A DNA stretch of 26,546 bases. It comes from Acholeplasmataceae bacterium (GTDB lineage: Bacteria; Bacillota_I; Bacilli_A; Acholeplasmatales; Acholeplasmataceae). The stretch lies in NCBI GenBank assembly GCA_028690555.1, contig JAQVBA010000011.1:1-26546 (forward strand), read 5' to 3'. The stretch's first letter is position 1. Each line of letters starts with the position of its first letter. Below are positions 1-7,199 of the stretch, piece after piece. Both the position numbers and the translations under genes were made by a program. The notes beneath the pieces are model-generated. The model was not told the DNA's origin, searched no databases, and saw only the letters and a list, made by a program, of their open reading frames with translations.

Positions 1-42
1 CTCATTAACATATTTAAATTTCAAAGATCTAGATGTTGTCAT

Positions 43-66
43 AAGGCATTCTTTTTAGTATGCCTT
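43..66. repeat. Inverted repeat downstream of the pgk-XRE unit
   Basis: Two perfect 7-base arms (AAGGCAT at 43-49 and ATGCCTT at 60-66) flank a 10-base loop about 60 bases beyond the stop of the XRE-cupin gene. It could end the pgk transcript, but no T run follows it on either strand, so I call it only a hairpin-forming repeat. The remaining bases 1-125 hold no gene that I can see. Confidence 0.35.
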
Positions 67-125
67 CATATCATAACCACTATTTGTTTATTTTATCTTG
101 ACTTATATTAAATAGTTGGCTTTCA

Positions 126-665
126 TTAAAACATTGGAGGTGTACTCACCCATAAGATTTTGGCATTCTCAAAACTTTGGTTCATGAGATAATGCTCTTG
201 ATTTGCGTAGTAATAAAACGACTCGCCCTTTTTAATCACATATCGTTTTTGATTTAACACAAGTAGTATTTGTCCCTCAATGACAAACCCAAATATTTCA
301 CCTGGATTAGCACCATAGATATGGGACTGTCCACCTGGACTTATTTCTAAAATCACTGGGTCCATTTCATATTTTAAATCATCAGGTACCATTTTTGTCA
401 AAATATGCTTTAAATGTATATCTTCAGTGACTACATATTGATCTTTCTTAAATAATACTTTTTGGTTTTCTTGAGGGCTGAAAAACTCTTGAACATTTGT
501 TCCTAAAGCTTCAAGTATCGCAAAGAGTGATTGCATCGAAGGTGATGTTAAATCATTTTCAATTTGTGAAATATAACCCTTAGTTAAACCGAGTTTGTTG
601 GCGAGTTCTGCTTGAGTCATGCGTTGACCCAATCTGAGATTTCTTAATTTCTCACCGATGTTCAT
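126..665 (-). CDS. XRE-family transcriptional regulator with C-terminal cupin domain
   Basis: A 179-residue predicted cytoplasmic DNA-binding regulator. An N-terminal XRE/Cro-type helix-turn-helix (about residues 7-61) contains MTQAELANKLGLTKGYISQI, followed by the usual ENDLTSPS segment. A C-terminal cupin-2-like beta barrel (about residues 100-175) has the expected GGQSHIYGANPGEIFGFVIE pattern. This HTH-cupin architecture is known from regulators such as PuuR-type repressors, in which the cupin senses a small ligand; the ligand here cannot be read from sequence. The ATG shares one base with the pgk stop (TAATG), so translation is coupled and the gene is probably co-transcribed with pgk from the promoter near 1913-1941. 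The confidence is for the family; its targets are unknown. Confidence 0.88.
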   Translation of the reverse strand: MNIGEKLRNLRLGQRMTQAELANKLGLTKGYISQIENDLTSPSMQSLFAILEALGTNVQEFFSPQENQKVLFKKDQYVVTEDIHLKHILTKMVPDDLKYEMDPVILEISPGGQSHIYGANPGEIFGFVIEGQILLVLNQKRYVIKKGESFYYYANQEHYLMNQSFENAKILWVSTPPMF

Positions 666-1861
666 TATTTATCATCCACGCATTCAATGCCTGGGAGTAT
701 TTTACCTTCCAAATATTCTAAAGATGCACCGCCACCTGTGGAAATATGAGAGAATCCATCTTTTAATCCAAATTGGATCACTGCTGCTGCTGAATCTCCA
801 CCACCGATAATCGTGGTTGCTTTATCTTTAATATCTGCGATTGCTTGAGCGATACTTCTTGTTCCTTCAGCAAATCTAGGGAACTCGAAGACTCCAAGTG
901 GTCCGTTCCATACGACTGTTTTCGCAGATTGAATATACTTCTCAAAAAGTTGAATACTTCTAGGTCCAATATCCATTCCAAGTTCATCAGAAGGAATATC
1001 TTCAATACTTCTGACGTTTTTTTCTGTATCAGCATCAAATGCTTTCCCAGTAATGACATCATCTCCAAGAATGATTTTACCTTTACCAAGTTCTAAAAGT
1101 TCTTTGGCAAGATCAACTTTATCTGCTTCTAATAAGCTTTTACCAATTTCTAATCCCATTGCTTTATAGAAAGTGAAGATCATTCCACCACCAATTAAAA
1201 CATAATCAGAAATATTTAATAAATTTTTTATGACTTCAATTTTATCAGAGACTTTAGCTCCACCAAGGATCGCAACAAATGGGCGTTCTGGAGATTCTAG
1301 AGTTCCACCGATAAATTTAATTTCTTTTTCTAATAAAAATCCTGCAACTGTATGTTCGATGTTTGAAGCTATACCAACATTTGATGCAGCATCACGATGT
1401 GCAGTTCCAAATGCATCATTCACAAATACATCACCTAATGATGCCCAATAACGTCCAAGTTCAGGATCATTTTTGCTTTCTTTTTTACCATCTAAATCTT
1501 CAAAACGTGTGTTTTCAAACATGAGAACTTCACCATCATTTAATTTGTTAATGGCATCCTCTAATGCTTTACCACGTGTTTCAGGAATGAAAACAACCGG
1601 TTGATTTAAATGTTCTTCAAGCCTTTTAGCAACCACAGAAAGGCTGTTTTTTGCTTTATCGCTTTCATCTTTAACTCTTCCTAGATGAGAAAATACAATG
1701 GCTCTACCACCTTTTTCTAAAATATATTGAATGGTGGGTAGTGCTTCAACAATTCGATTTTCGTCAGTGATGACACCGTCTTTTAAAGGGACATTAAAAT
1801 CGACACGAATTAATACTTTCTTTCCTTTTAACTCAAGATCACGAATCGTTTGTTTTGGCAT
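665..1861 (-). CDS. pgk: Phosphoglycerate kinase
   Basis: Full-length 398-residue phosphoglycerate kinase, the glycolytic enzyme that transfers the acyl phosphate of 1,3-bisphosphoglycerate to ADP to make ATP and 3-phosphoglycerate in the cytoplasm. Visible family hallmarks are the substrate-binding DFNVP near residue 21, SHLGR near 58, NDAFGTAHR, GGAKVSDKI, and the nucleotide-site GGGDSAAA near 354. Bacterial Pgk is usually 390-400 residues, so nothing is missing. The ATG follows an excellent AAAGGAGG site, and a promoter with -10 TATAAT lies upstream. In many Firmicutes pgk sits next to gap and tpiA; here it stands alone with a downstream XRE-cupin regulator, and the ComK-like gene lies upstream across an 85-base gap. 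Confidence 0.98.
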   Translation of the reverse strand: MPKQTIRDLELKGKKVLIRVDFNVPLKDGVITDENRIVEALPTIQYILEKGGRAIVFSHLGRVKDESDKAKNSLSVVAKRLEEHLNQPVVFIPETRGKALEDAINKLNDGEVLMFENTRFEDLDGKKESKNDPELGRYWASLGDVFVNDAFGTAHRDAASNVGIASNIEHTVAGFLLEKEIKFIGGTLESPERPFVAILGGAKVSDKIEVIKNLLNISDYVLIGGGMIFTFYKAMGLEIGKSLLEADKVDLAKELLELGKGKIILGDDVITGKAFDADTEKNVRSIEDIPSDELGMDIGPRSIQLFEKYIQSAKTVVWNGPLGVFEFPRFAEGTRSIAQAIADIKDKATTIIGGGDSAAAVIQFGLKDGFSHISTGGGASLEYLEGKILPGIECVDDK

Positions 1862-1912
1862 GATTAAATCCTCCTTTGAGATGGAATTTTAATATTGCTT
1901 TAAGCCGTTATC

Positions 1913-1941
1913 ATTATATCATCAATAGTCATCATTTTCTA
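1913..1941 (-). promoter_or_regulatory. Probable sigma-A promoter of pgk
   Basis: On the minus strand, TAGAAA (1936-1941, 4 of 6 matches to TTGACA) and TATAAT (1913-1918) are separated by 17 bases, with TG one base before the -10 (TGATATAAT, extended -10). The expected start near 1906 leaves a short leader ending in AAAGGAGG ahead of the pgk ATG. Confidence 0.6.
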
Positions 1942-1946
1942 TAAGT

Positions 1947-2360
1947 TTAAGCATGAAAGTGTTTTACTTTTTCTTTTTTTATGGTATTCGCAAAAATGAT
2001 TGATTTTTTCAAAATCGATATGTTTTTATTAATATTTAGCGTATTTTCGCTTAAAAAGGTAATCATCACACCATGTGTAATCGCTTTTATCGATTTAATC
2101 GCACATACGTTAATCCAAATATTTTCATATGCTCTCACGCGCATGATTGGGATGAGTGATATATCATTTGACAAGACGAGAGGAATGAGATGGTGTTTAT
2201 GATATTTATTTTGGATTGCTTTAACATAGCCTTCATATGTGGTCAAATAATCTAAGCATAATTCTTTAATAACAAACATGACAGAATGTTTCTTTTTTTC
2301 AATCTCTGTATCTTGATAAATATAAGTCATTTGTTGTTCGTGTTTTATATATTCAATCAT
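1947..2360 (-). CDS. ComK-like competence transcription factor (short form)
   Basis: A small basic protein of about 137 residues. I compared it by memory with Bacillus subtilis ComK (192 residues), the master activator of DNA-uptake genes. The central stretch matches in order: TYEGYVKAI against ComK TYEVTKI; a Pro followed by SNDISLIP against PSNQIFLFP; then a conserved WI, an IK-KA pair and a hydrophobic-TF strand. The protein lacks the longer C-terminal tail of ComK. I chose the ATG at 2360 (the ATG at 2363 is also possible) because GGAG at 2367-2370 is a ribosome site. A TTG start at 2372 would place that site inside the gene and is less likely. Directly upstream lies the msmK terminator. 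The ComK assignment is by residue pattern only; a generic hypothetical protein is the alternative. No other competence gene is in the window. Confidence 0.55.
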   Translation of the reverse strand: MIEYIKHEQQMTYIYQDTEIEKKKHSVMFVIKELCLDYLTTYEGYVKAIQNKYHKHHLIPLVLSNDISLIPIMRVRAYENIWINVCAIKSIKAITHGVMITFLSENTLNINKNISILKKSIIFANTIKKEKVKHFHA

Positions 2361-2370
2361 CATTTTCTCC

Positions 2371-2391
2371 AAAAAAAAAGCCCAGTGGGCT
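2371..2391 (-). terminator. Intrinsic terminator of the msmK-like gene
   Basis: On the minus strand a 7-bp stem (AAAGCCC / GGGCTTT, 3-base loop) starts right at the stop codon of the ABC ATPase gene and is followed by a run of Ts (complement of the A run at 2371-2379). The T run abuts the GGAG ribosome site of the ComK-like gene, so the latter depends on read-through or an internal promoter. Confidence 0.8.
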
Positions 2392-3501
2392 TTAATCTTT
2401 AAGTTTTAATACAAGTTCTGATGATGGATCAAAGAAATGTGATTTGTTCATATCAAAAGCTAATCTCATCTTATCACCAATACCGATACCTGCTCTTGCA
2501 TCAATCGATGCACAACAATGTGAACCGTTAATATCCATATAACAGTTTGTTACAGAACCTAGTAATTCAGCAACATCCACAGTAATCTCTAAAACAGCAC
2601 CTGGATAAGTTTCTTGAACAACTTGTTCGTCATGAATATCTTCTGGTCTAATTCCTAAGACGATATCTTTTTCAACCATACCATTTTGTTTGATGATTTC
2701 AAATTTATCATCTGGTAATAAAATTTCATAATTACCAGTTACAAACGTCTTATTCTTATTGACTTGACCGTGAATGAAGTTCATTGGAGGTGTTCCAATA
2801 AAGCCAGCAACGAACATATTTTCTGGATGATCATAAATTTGTTTTGGCGCGCCAACTTGCATAATGTAACCATCTTTCATCACGACAATTCTAGAAGCCA
2901 TGGTCATCGCTTCAATTTGGTCATGGGTTACATAAATCGTTGTCGTTTCAATCTTATTATGAAGCTTAATCAATTCGCCTCTCATTTGAACACGTAATTT
3001 CGCATCAAGATTTGATAATGGTTCATCCATTAAGAATACTTTTGCATTACGAACAATCGCACGACCTAACGCAACTCTTTGGCGTTGACCACCTGATAAA
3101 GCTTTTGGTTTACGTTTTAAGTATGGAGTCAATCCTAAAATTTCTGCAGCTGCATTTACTTTTTCTTCGATAATATCTTTAGGCATCTTTCTTAATTTTA
3201 ATCCGAATGCCATATTATCATAAACAGTCATATGAGGATATAAAGCGTAAGATTGGAATACCATCGCGATATTACGATCTTTTGGTGCTTTGTCATTGAC
3301 TAATTCATCATCAATATAAAGTTCACCAGATGAAATTTCTTCTAACCCTGCAATCATGCGTAATGTTGTGGATTTCCCACATCCAGAAGGACCAACGAAA
3401 ACGATAAATTCCTTGTCTCTAATTTCCAAATTGAAGTCAAAAACTGCTTGAACGCCATTTGGATAAATCTTATTAATATTGCTAAGTTTTAAAGTAGCCA
3501 T
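2392..3501 (-). CDS. msmK: Carbohydrate ABC transporter ATP-binding protein, MsmK/MsmX/UgpC type
   Basis: A 369-residue cytoplasmic ATPase that powers carbohydrate ABC importers. The ABC domain shows Walker A GPSGCGKST (37-45), the Q-loop glutamine in VFQSYALYPH (about 83), signature LSGGQRQR (135-142), Walker B VFLMDEP (155-161) and the H-loop histidine in VTHDQ (193). The C-terminal third (about 240-369) is the regulatory TOBE/OB-type domain, with the typical LGIRPEDI motif. This length and layout fit the MalK/MsmK/UgpC subfamily. No permease or binding-protein gene is adjacent, which is known for Firmicute MsmX/MsmK ATPases that serve several sugar importers. It has its own extended -10 promoter and a strong terminator, consistent with monocistronic expression. 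Confidence 0.92.
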   Translation of the reverse strand: MATLKLSNINKIYPNGVQAVFDFNLEIRDKEFIVFVGPSGCGKSTTLRMIAGLEEISSGELYIDDELVNDKAPKDRNIAMVFQSYALYPHMTVYDNMAFGLKLRKMPKDIIEEKVNAAAEILGLTPYLKRKPKALSGGQRQRVALGRAIVRNAKVFLMDEPLSNLDAKLRVQMRGELIKLHNKIETTTIYVTHDQIEAMTMASRIVVMKDGYIMQVGAPKQIYDHPENMFVAGFIGTPPMNFIHGQVNKNKTFVTGNYEILLPDDKFEIIKQNGMVEKDIVLGIRPEDIHDEQVVQETYPGAVLEITVDVAELLGSVTNCYMDINGSHCCASIDARAGIGIGDKMRLAFDMNKSHFFDPSSELVLKLKD

Positions 3502-3529
3502 AGTTAATCTCCTTTTTATTGATAGATTT

Positions 3530-3538
3530 ATTATAACA
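3530..3538 (-). promoter_or_regulatory. Extended -10 promoter of the msmK-like gene
   Basis: The minus strand reads TGTTATAAT (TG, one base, perfect TATAAT), 29 bases before the ATG. The -35 position falls in the T run of the preceding terminator and has no good match, so an extended -10 is the likely driver. An AAAGGAG ribosome site follows. Confidence 0.55.
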
Positions 3539-3550
3539 AGTTTAAATGCA

Positions 3551-3574
3551 TAAAAAAATGTGCAAAATGCACAT
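3551..3574 (-). terminator. Intrinsic terminator of the protease/PucR-like unit
   Basis: A perfect 7-bp stem (ATGTGCA / TGCACAT, 3-base loop) begins just after the stop of the PucR-like gene and is followed by seven Ts on the minus strand. This is a classic factor-independent terminator. Confidence 0.8.
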
Positions 3575-3577
3575 ATT

Positions 3578-4153
3578 TTATGAGATTAATTGATAAATAA
3601 TGACTGCATCTTGAAACTTTCTAACATCAAATCCAGTCTCTTGTAAAAACTTATCTAATCTTTGAATCAATGTATTTCGATGAATATAAAGTTCTTTAGC
3701 GGCTTTTGACATGTTCTGATTGTTTTCGAAATAGATATAGAGTGTATCTAGCATCATGTGATCTTTTGCATACTTCCTTAAAAATTGTTCACTTAATAAC
3801 TGTTTGGGAAGATTTAGATTTGATTTTAATAATTTTTGGTGGTTTATAAAGGAACCCATTTTTTTAGGAACAAACTCAAGATATGTTTTTACAAAATCCA
3901 CATGGGAAAGAAGCTCTTTCATATCCTCAAATTGAAAGGATTGATAAAGCACTAAATCATAAAGCGTATCTGATAACATGTTCATTGTAATCTCTTCAAA
4001 GTCAAGGTCGTAAAAACCTTGATAAATATAAAGTGTCGAACATTTTTCATGAACCATATCAAAAACATCCACGAGTGAAGAAAATAGGGCATCCATTTCA
4101 TTTTGTATTTCTGTCATATCATGCGTACTTCTAATGTAAATGAAGCGTTTCAA
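3578..4153 (-). CDS. PucR/CdaR-type helix-turn-helix regulator (short form)
   Basis: A predicted 191-residue protein ending in a PucR-type HTH (HTH_30 family): MSKAAKELYIHRNTLIQRLD followed by a KFLQETGFDVRKFQDAV segment. This is nearly the consensus, in which the A-x-x-L-x-I/V-H-R-N-T-L core forms the recognition helix. The N-terminal ~145 residues match no sensor domain I recognise. I prefer the TTG start at 4153: AAAGGAG sits nine bases upstream and the upstream pseudoprotease ends at 4158, a 4-base gap. Starting at an ATG at 4207 would add 18 residues inside the neighbour and has no comparable ribosome site. PucR/CdaR proteins control purine, sugar-acid or similar metabolism elsewhere; co-transcription with surface proteases makes a stress or envelope-sensing role possible, but that is inference. 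Confidence 0.75.
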   Translation of the reverse strand: MKRFIYIRSTHDMTEIQNEMDALFSSLVDVFDMVHEKCSTLYIYQGFYDLDFEEITMNMLSDTLYDLVLYQSFQFEDMKELLSHVDFVKTYLEFVPKKMGSFINHQKLLKSNLNLPKQLLSEQFLRKYAKDHMMLDTLYIYFENNQNMSKAAKELYIHRNTLIQRLDKFLQETGFDVRKFQDAVIIYQLIS

Positions 4154-4157
4154 AAAA

Positions 4158-4910
4158 TCACTCTCCTTTTGATTGTTGATAATTTGTAATGACTTTAACG
4201 ATGGCATCTCTTGTCAACAAAATTGACATATGATCGATCACATCTATTTGTAATCCGATAAGTTCTAATTGACTATTGATAACCGCTCCACCATGACTAA
4301 GTGAATCTGATGGGATCGATGTGTACATCCGATTAATATCATCCCTGTAATTTGTAATTAAACCCATGGATGTTGCATTTTGAATGTTAAAATGATTCCC
4401 TATAAGTAACACAGGTTCACCAATTTTTGGTGTGTGAGTTGCAAAATTAATTTTTTCTAAATGGTAAAAACGTGATGTAACTTTTAAAATTGCAATCGGT
4501 TCAACTAAATCATCAAAAAGATGTGTTGCTACATGACGATTACTCATATAATCAATCACTTCTATTTCTATTTTTTGTCCAGATAATCGATCCATTTGAT
4601 TTTGATCAATCAAGATGAAGTATTCATCATCTACGTGATCATAAATTACTCCAGATGATATACGCTTTTCAACTAAAATGTTTAAGTTTGAATAAATACT
4701 TACTTCAACTTTGACGATTGAAGGTATTACATCAATCATTGTCCGATTGATGAGTTCAAAAAAATGTTCATCTTCAGAAATGTCATGATCAACATAAGTT
4801 TCATATTGGTTTAAAAGCAGTTTAAAAGCATCGCTTTTCTCTTCTCCGATATACATACCACAGCCGGTTAAAAGAAAGACAAATCCAATCATCAAAAATA
4901 ATTTTTTCAT
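4158..4910 (-). CDS. Trypsin-fold lipoprotein lacking the catalytic triad (pseudoprotease)
   Basis: A 250-residue lipoprotein: N-terminal MKK, a hydrophobic stretch and lipobox LLTGC with Cys17. The rest follows its upstream neighbour along most of its length (IVKVE, SGVIY for SGVIF, YFILI for YFVLT, PKIGEPVLLIGN for PEIGDRTSILGY, GLITNY for GKVLSY, GGAVIN for GSVVIN, ELIGL for QVIGI), so both have the S1-type trypsin/DegP fold without a PDZ domain. By this hand alignment the catalytic His becomes Asn104, the Asp becomes Pro138 (beside Glu137) and the Ser becomes His206, so proteolysis is not expected. The start overlaps the active protease by four bases (ATGA) and the stop lies four bases before the PucR-like start. 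It may be a binding or regulatory partner of its neighbour. Confidence 0.8.
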   Translation of the reverse strand: MKKLFLMIGFVFLLTGCGMYIGEEKSDAFKLLLNQYETYVDHDISEDEHFFELINRTMIDVIPSIVKVEVSIYSNLNILVEKRISSGVIYDHVDDEYFILIDQNQMDRLSGQKIEIEVIDYMSNRHVATHLFDDLVEPIAILKVTSRFYHLEKINFATHTPKIGEPVLLIGNHFNIQNATSMGLITNYRDDINRMYTSIPSDSLSHGGAVINSQLELIGLQIDVIDHMSILLTRDAIVKVITNYQQSKGE

Positions 4911-5707
4911 GATTCGCCCTCCTCATATGTAAAATCATTAGCGATTAAAAACTCTATGACTTTTTCTACAGGAATGGAAAATGAAAATGTTGAATAATCT
5001 TCTGAATCTGTGAAATTTCCAGCATATAAAATGCCAATGACTTGAAACTTATCATTGATGACAACACTACCACTACTCCCAGGTTTTACAGGTGTATTTG
5101 AAACGATGACATCAAAATCCACGTTGATAAATTCAGAGATTGGATCGCTAATGGTGACATTTTGATAAGAAAGTACTTTTCCAAGCGTAATTGCATTCGC
5201 TTGTTCATATGGATATCCTAAGATTGAAGTACGGTCACCAATTTCAGGATTTTTCGATGAAAATTTTAAATTGTCTAAGACTAAATCACCTTTTGTAATT
5301 TTTAAAACGGATAAATCAAATGAACTATTGCTAGCCACAAGTGTCGCACTGTATTTATTTCCTTGAAAATCATAAACCGCATAAGAGGTTCGCTCAGCAT
5401 TCTCAGAATATGTGACATGATTGTTAGTTAAAACGAAATAATGCGTGTCATCTTGGGTAAAAATGACACCTGAACCCGTGGCACTAGAATATGGTAAATA
5501 GCTCGTCTTTTCAATTTTTACAACACTTAAAATCGTTCTCGTAGAGAGCGTATTATAATAATCAATTTTCACTTGGTAATCTTCTTTAAAATAATCAAGA
5601 TGTGAATTAAATTCAGAATCAAGATCCTGATATGATTTAATCCCTTCACAACTTGAAAGTGTCAATACAAAAATTAAAGTTAAACAAAATGCTAGTAATT
5701 TCCTCAT
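4907..5707 (-). CDS. Trypsin-like (S1/DegP-type) serine protease lipoprotein
   Basis: A 266-residue surface-anchored protease. The signal peptide ends in lipobox LSSC with Cys20. The trypsin-fold domain has all three catalytic positions: His97 in LTNNHVTY, Asp131 in SSFDLSVL and Ser212 in PGSSGS, the latter forming the GxSG motif expected for DegP/HtrA-like enzymes. No PDZ domain follows; the protein ends soon after the last beta strands, unlike HtrA proteins of 350-450 residues. It heads a three-gene unit with an inactive paralogue and a PucR-like regulator, all coupled by overlaps or short gaps. Its role could be quality control or shaving of surface proteins; the substrate is unknown. An AAGGTGATG ribosome site precedes the ATG. 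The 82-base gap upstream contains the suf terminator and a weak -10-like TAAAAT at 5725-5730. Confidence 0.85.
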   Translation of the reverse strand: MRKLLAFCLTLIFVLTLSSCEGIKSYQDLDSEFNSHLDYFKEDYQVKIDYYNTLSTRTILSVVKIEKTSYLPYSSATGSGVIFTQDDTHYFVLTNNHVTYSENAERTSYAVYDFQGNKYSATLVASNSSFDLSVLKITKGDLVLDNLKFSSKNPEIGDRTSILGYPYEQANAITLGKVLSYQNVTISDPISEFINVDFDVIVSNTPVKPGSSGSVVINDKFQVIGILYAGNFTDSEDYSTFSFSIPVEKVIEFLIANDFTYEEGES

Positions 5708-5742
5708 GGCATCACCTTATTGCTATTTTACGCTATTTTGTG

Positions 5743-5774
5743 CAAATAAAAAAGATATGGAGTTCCATATCTTT
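5743..5774 (-). terminator. Intrinsic terminator of the suf operon
   Basis: A perfect 10-bp stem (AAAGATATGG / CCATATCTTT) with a 4-base loop at 5751-5774, followed on the minus strand by TTTATTT after the stem Ts. It starts 15 bases after the sufB stop and separates the suf operon from the protease unit. Confidence 0.85.
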
Positions 5775-5789
5775 ATATTTTTACAAAAA

Positions 5790-7199
5790 TTAACCAATTG
5801 AGCCTTCCATTTCCAATTTAATTAGCTGATTGAGTTCAATCGCGTATTCCATCGGAAGCTCTTTAGCAAATGGTTCAATGAACCCCATGACAATCATTTC
5901 TGTAGCTTCTTCCTCAGTTAAACCACGACTCATCAAATAGAATAATTGTTCTTCACTAATTTTTGAAACAGTAGCTTCGTGTTCTAAGAACACATCGCTA
6001 TTTCTTACAATATTTGTTGGTATCGTATCGCTAAATGAAAAATCATCTAAGATAATCGTATCACATTCGACATGTGCTTTAGCACCTTTCGCATTCTTAC
6101 CAAAATCAACTTTACCACGATAATTGACAGAACCTCCGGCACGACTAATCGATTTAGAGATAATCGTTGATGTCGTGTTAGGTGCCACATGAATCATTTT
6201 TGCTCCAGCGTCTTGAATTTGATTTTTTCCAGCAAAAGCAATCGAAATCGTTGTTCCTTTTGCTCTTTCTCCGAGTAATACACACGATGGATATTTCATG
6301 TTAACACTACTTCCAATGTTTCCATCAATCCATTCCATATGACCGTTTTCATACACAAATGCACGTTTTGTAACGAGGTTAATGACATTTGTTGACCAAT
6401 TTTGAATGGTCGTGTAACGACATGTAGCATCTTTTTCAACTATAATCTCAACAATCGCGGCATGGAGTGAATCTCTCGAATAAACCGGAGCAGTACAACC
6501 TTCAACATAATTCACTGAAGCACCTTCATCAACAATAATGAGTGTTCTTTCAAATTGTCCCATTTGATCCGAATTGATTCTAAAATAGGATTGTAGTGGT
6601 TTTTCGACTTTTACACCTTTTGGAACATAAATGAATGAACCACCACTCCATACTGCACTATTCAGTGCTGCATATTTATTATCATTAAATGGAATGATTT
6701 TACCAAAATATTTTTTAACAAGTTCTGGGTGCTCACGAAGTGCTGTATCTGTATCGACATAAATCACACCCAAATCTTCGAGTTCTTTCATGGTATTGTG
6801 ATATACAACTTCTGATTCAAACTGTGTTGAAACACCTGCTAAATAGTTACGTTCTGCTTCAGGTATTCCTAATTTCTCAAATGTGTCTTTAATTTCTACA
6901 GGAACATCATCCCAACTTGTTTCAGCGCGATCACTCGCTCTTAAAAAGTAAGTAAAATCATCAAAATCTATAAATGATAAATCAGGTCCCCAATTTGGAT
7001 TTTTGAGTTCAAGGAACTTTCTATAGCTCTTTAAACGGTATTCAAGCATCCATTCAGGTTCACCTTTCATTTTAGAAATCGTTCTTAATTTATCTTCATC
7101 AAGCCCTTTTCCGGTGTCAAACACAGGTTTTGAATCCGTATGGAAGCCAAACTTGTAATCACCGACGATGGCATCAATTTTCTTTTTGTTATCATCCAT
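5790..7199 (-). CDS. sufB: Fe-S cluster assembly scaffold subunit SufB
   Basis: A 469-residue subunit of the cytoplasmic SufBC2D complex, on which Fe-S clusters are built before transfer to apoproteins. The length is normal for SufB. The C-terminal core is clearly conserved: a Cys in HVECDTIIL (379), aligning with the essential Cys405 of E. coli SufB, and FLEHEATVSKI with Glu408 matching E. coli Glu434. The QLFYLMSRG and MGFIEP motifs follow. It is the last gene of sufCDSUB; its ATG overlaps the sufU end by eight bases and has an AAAGGAGG site. No SufA carrier or SufE is present; SufU takes the sulfur-relay role, as in Firmicutes. Confidence 0.97.
   Translation of the reverse strand: MDDNKKKIDAIVGDYKFGFHTDSKPVFDTGKGLDEDKLRTISKMKGEPEWMLEYRLKSYRKFLELKNPNWGPDLSFIDFDDFTYFLRASDRAETSWDDVPVEIKDTFEKLGIPEAERNYLAGVSTQFESEVVYHNTMKELEDLGVIYVDTDTALREHPELVKKYFGKIIPFNDNKYAALNSAVWSGGSFIYVPKGVKVEKPLQSYFRINSDQMGQFERTLIIVDEGASVNYVEGCTAPVYSRDSLHAAIVEIIVEKDATCRYTTIQNWSTNVINLVTKRAFVYENGHMEWIDGNIGSSVNMKYPSCVLLGERAKGTTISIAFAGKNQIQDAGAKMIHVAPNTTSTIISKSISRAGGSVNYRGKVDFGKNAKGAKAHVECDTIILDDFSFSDTIPTNIVRNSDVFLEHEATVSKISEEQLFYLMSRGLTEEEATEMIVMGFIEPFAKELPMEYAIELNQLIKLEMEGSIG

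Noticed and set aside
778..1451. Minus- and plus-strand open frames inside pgk
   Set aside because: Alternative frames of the strongly conserved phosphoglycerate kinase gene.
1981..2202. Plus-strand open frame with hydrophobic N-terminus
   Set aside because: Antisense to the ComK-like gene; its hydrophobicity comes from the antisense of Ile/Lys-rich codons. No ribosome site.
1947..2360. LytTR-type DNA-binding domain for the small protein at 1947-2360
   Set aside because: It was considered because of size and the beta-rich centre, but the SNDISLIP / WI / IK-KA / TF order fits ComK better and LytTR hallmarks (H-x-x-Y/F start, FxRxHRS) are missing.
4907..5707. HtrA/DegP gene symbol for the trypsin-like lipoprotein
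   Set aside because: The catalytic domain fits, but there is no PDZ domain and the protein is a short lipoprotein, so a htrA symbol would overstate what is seen.
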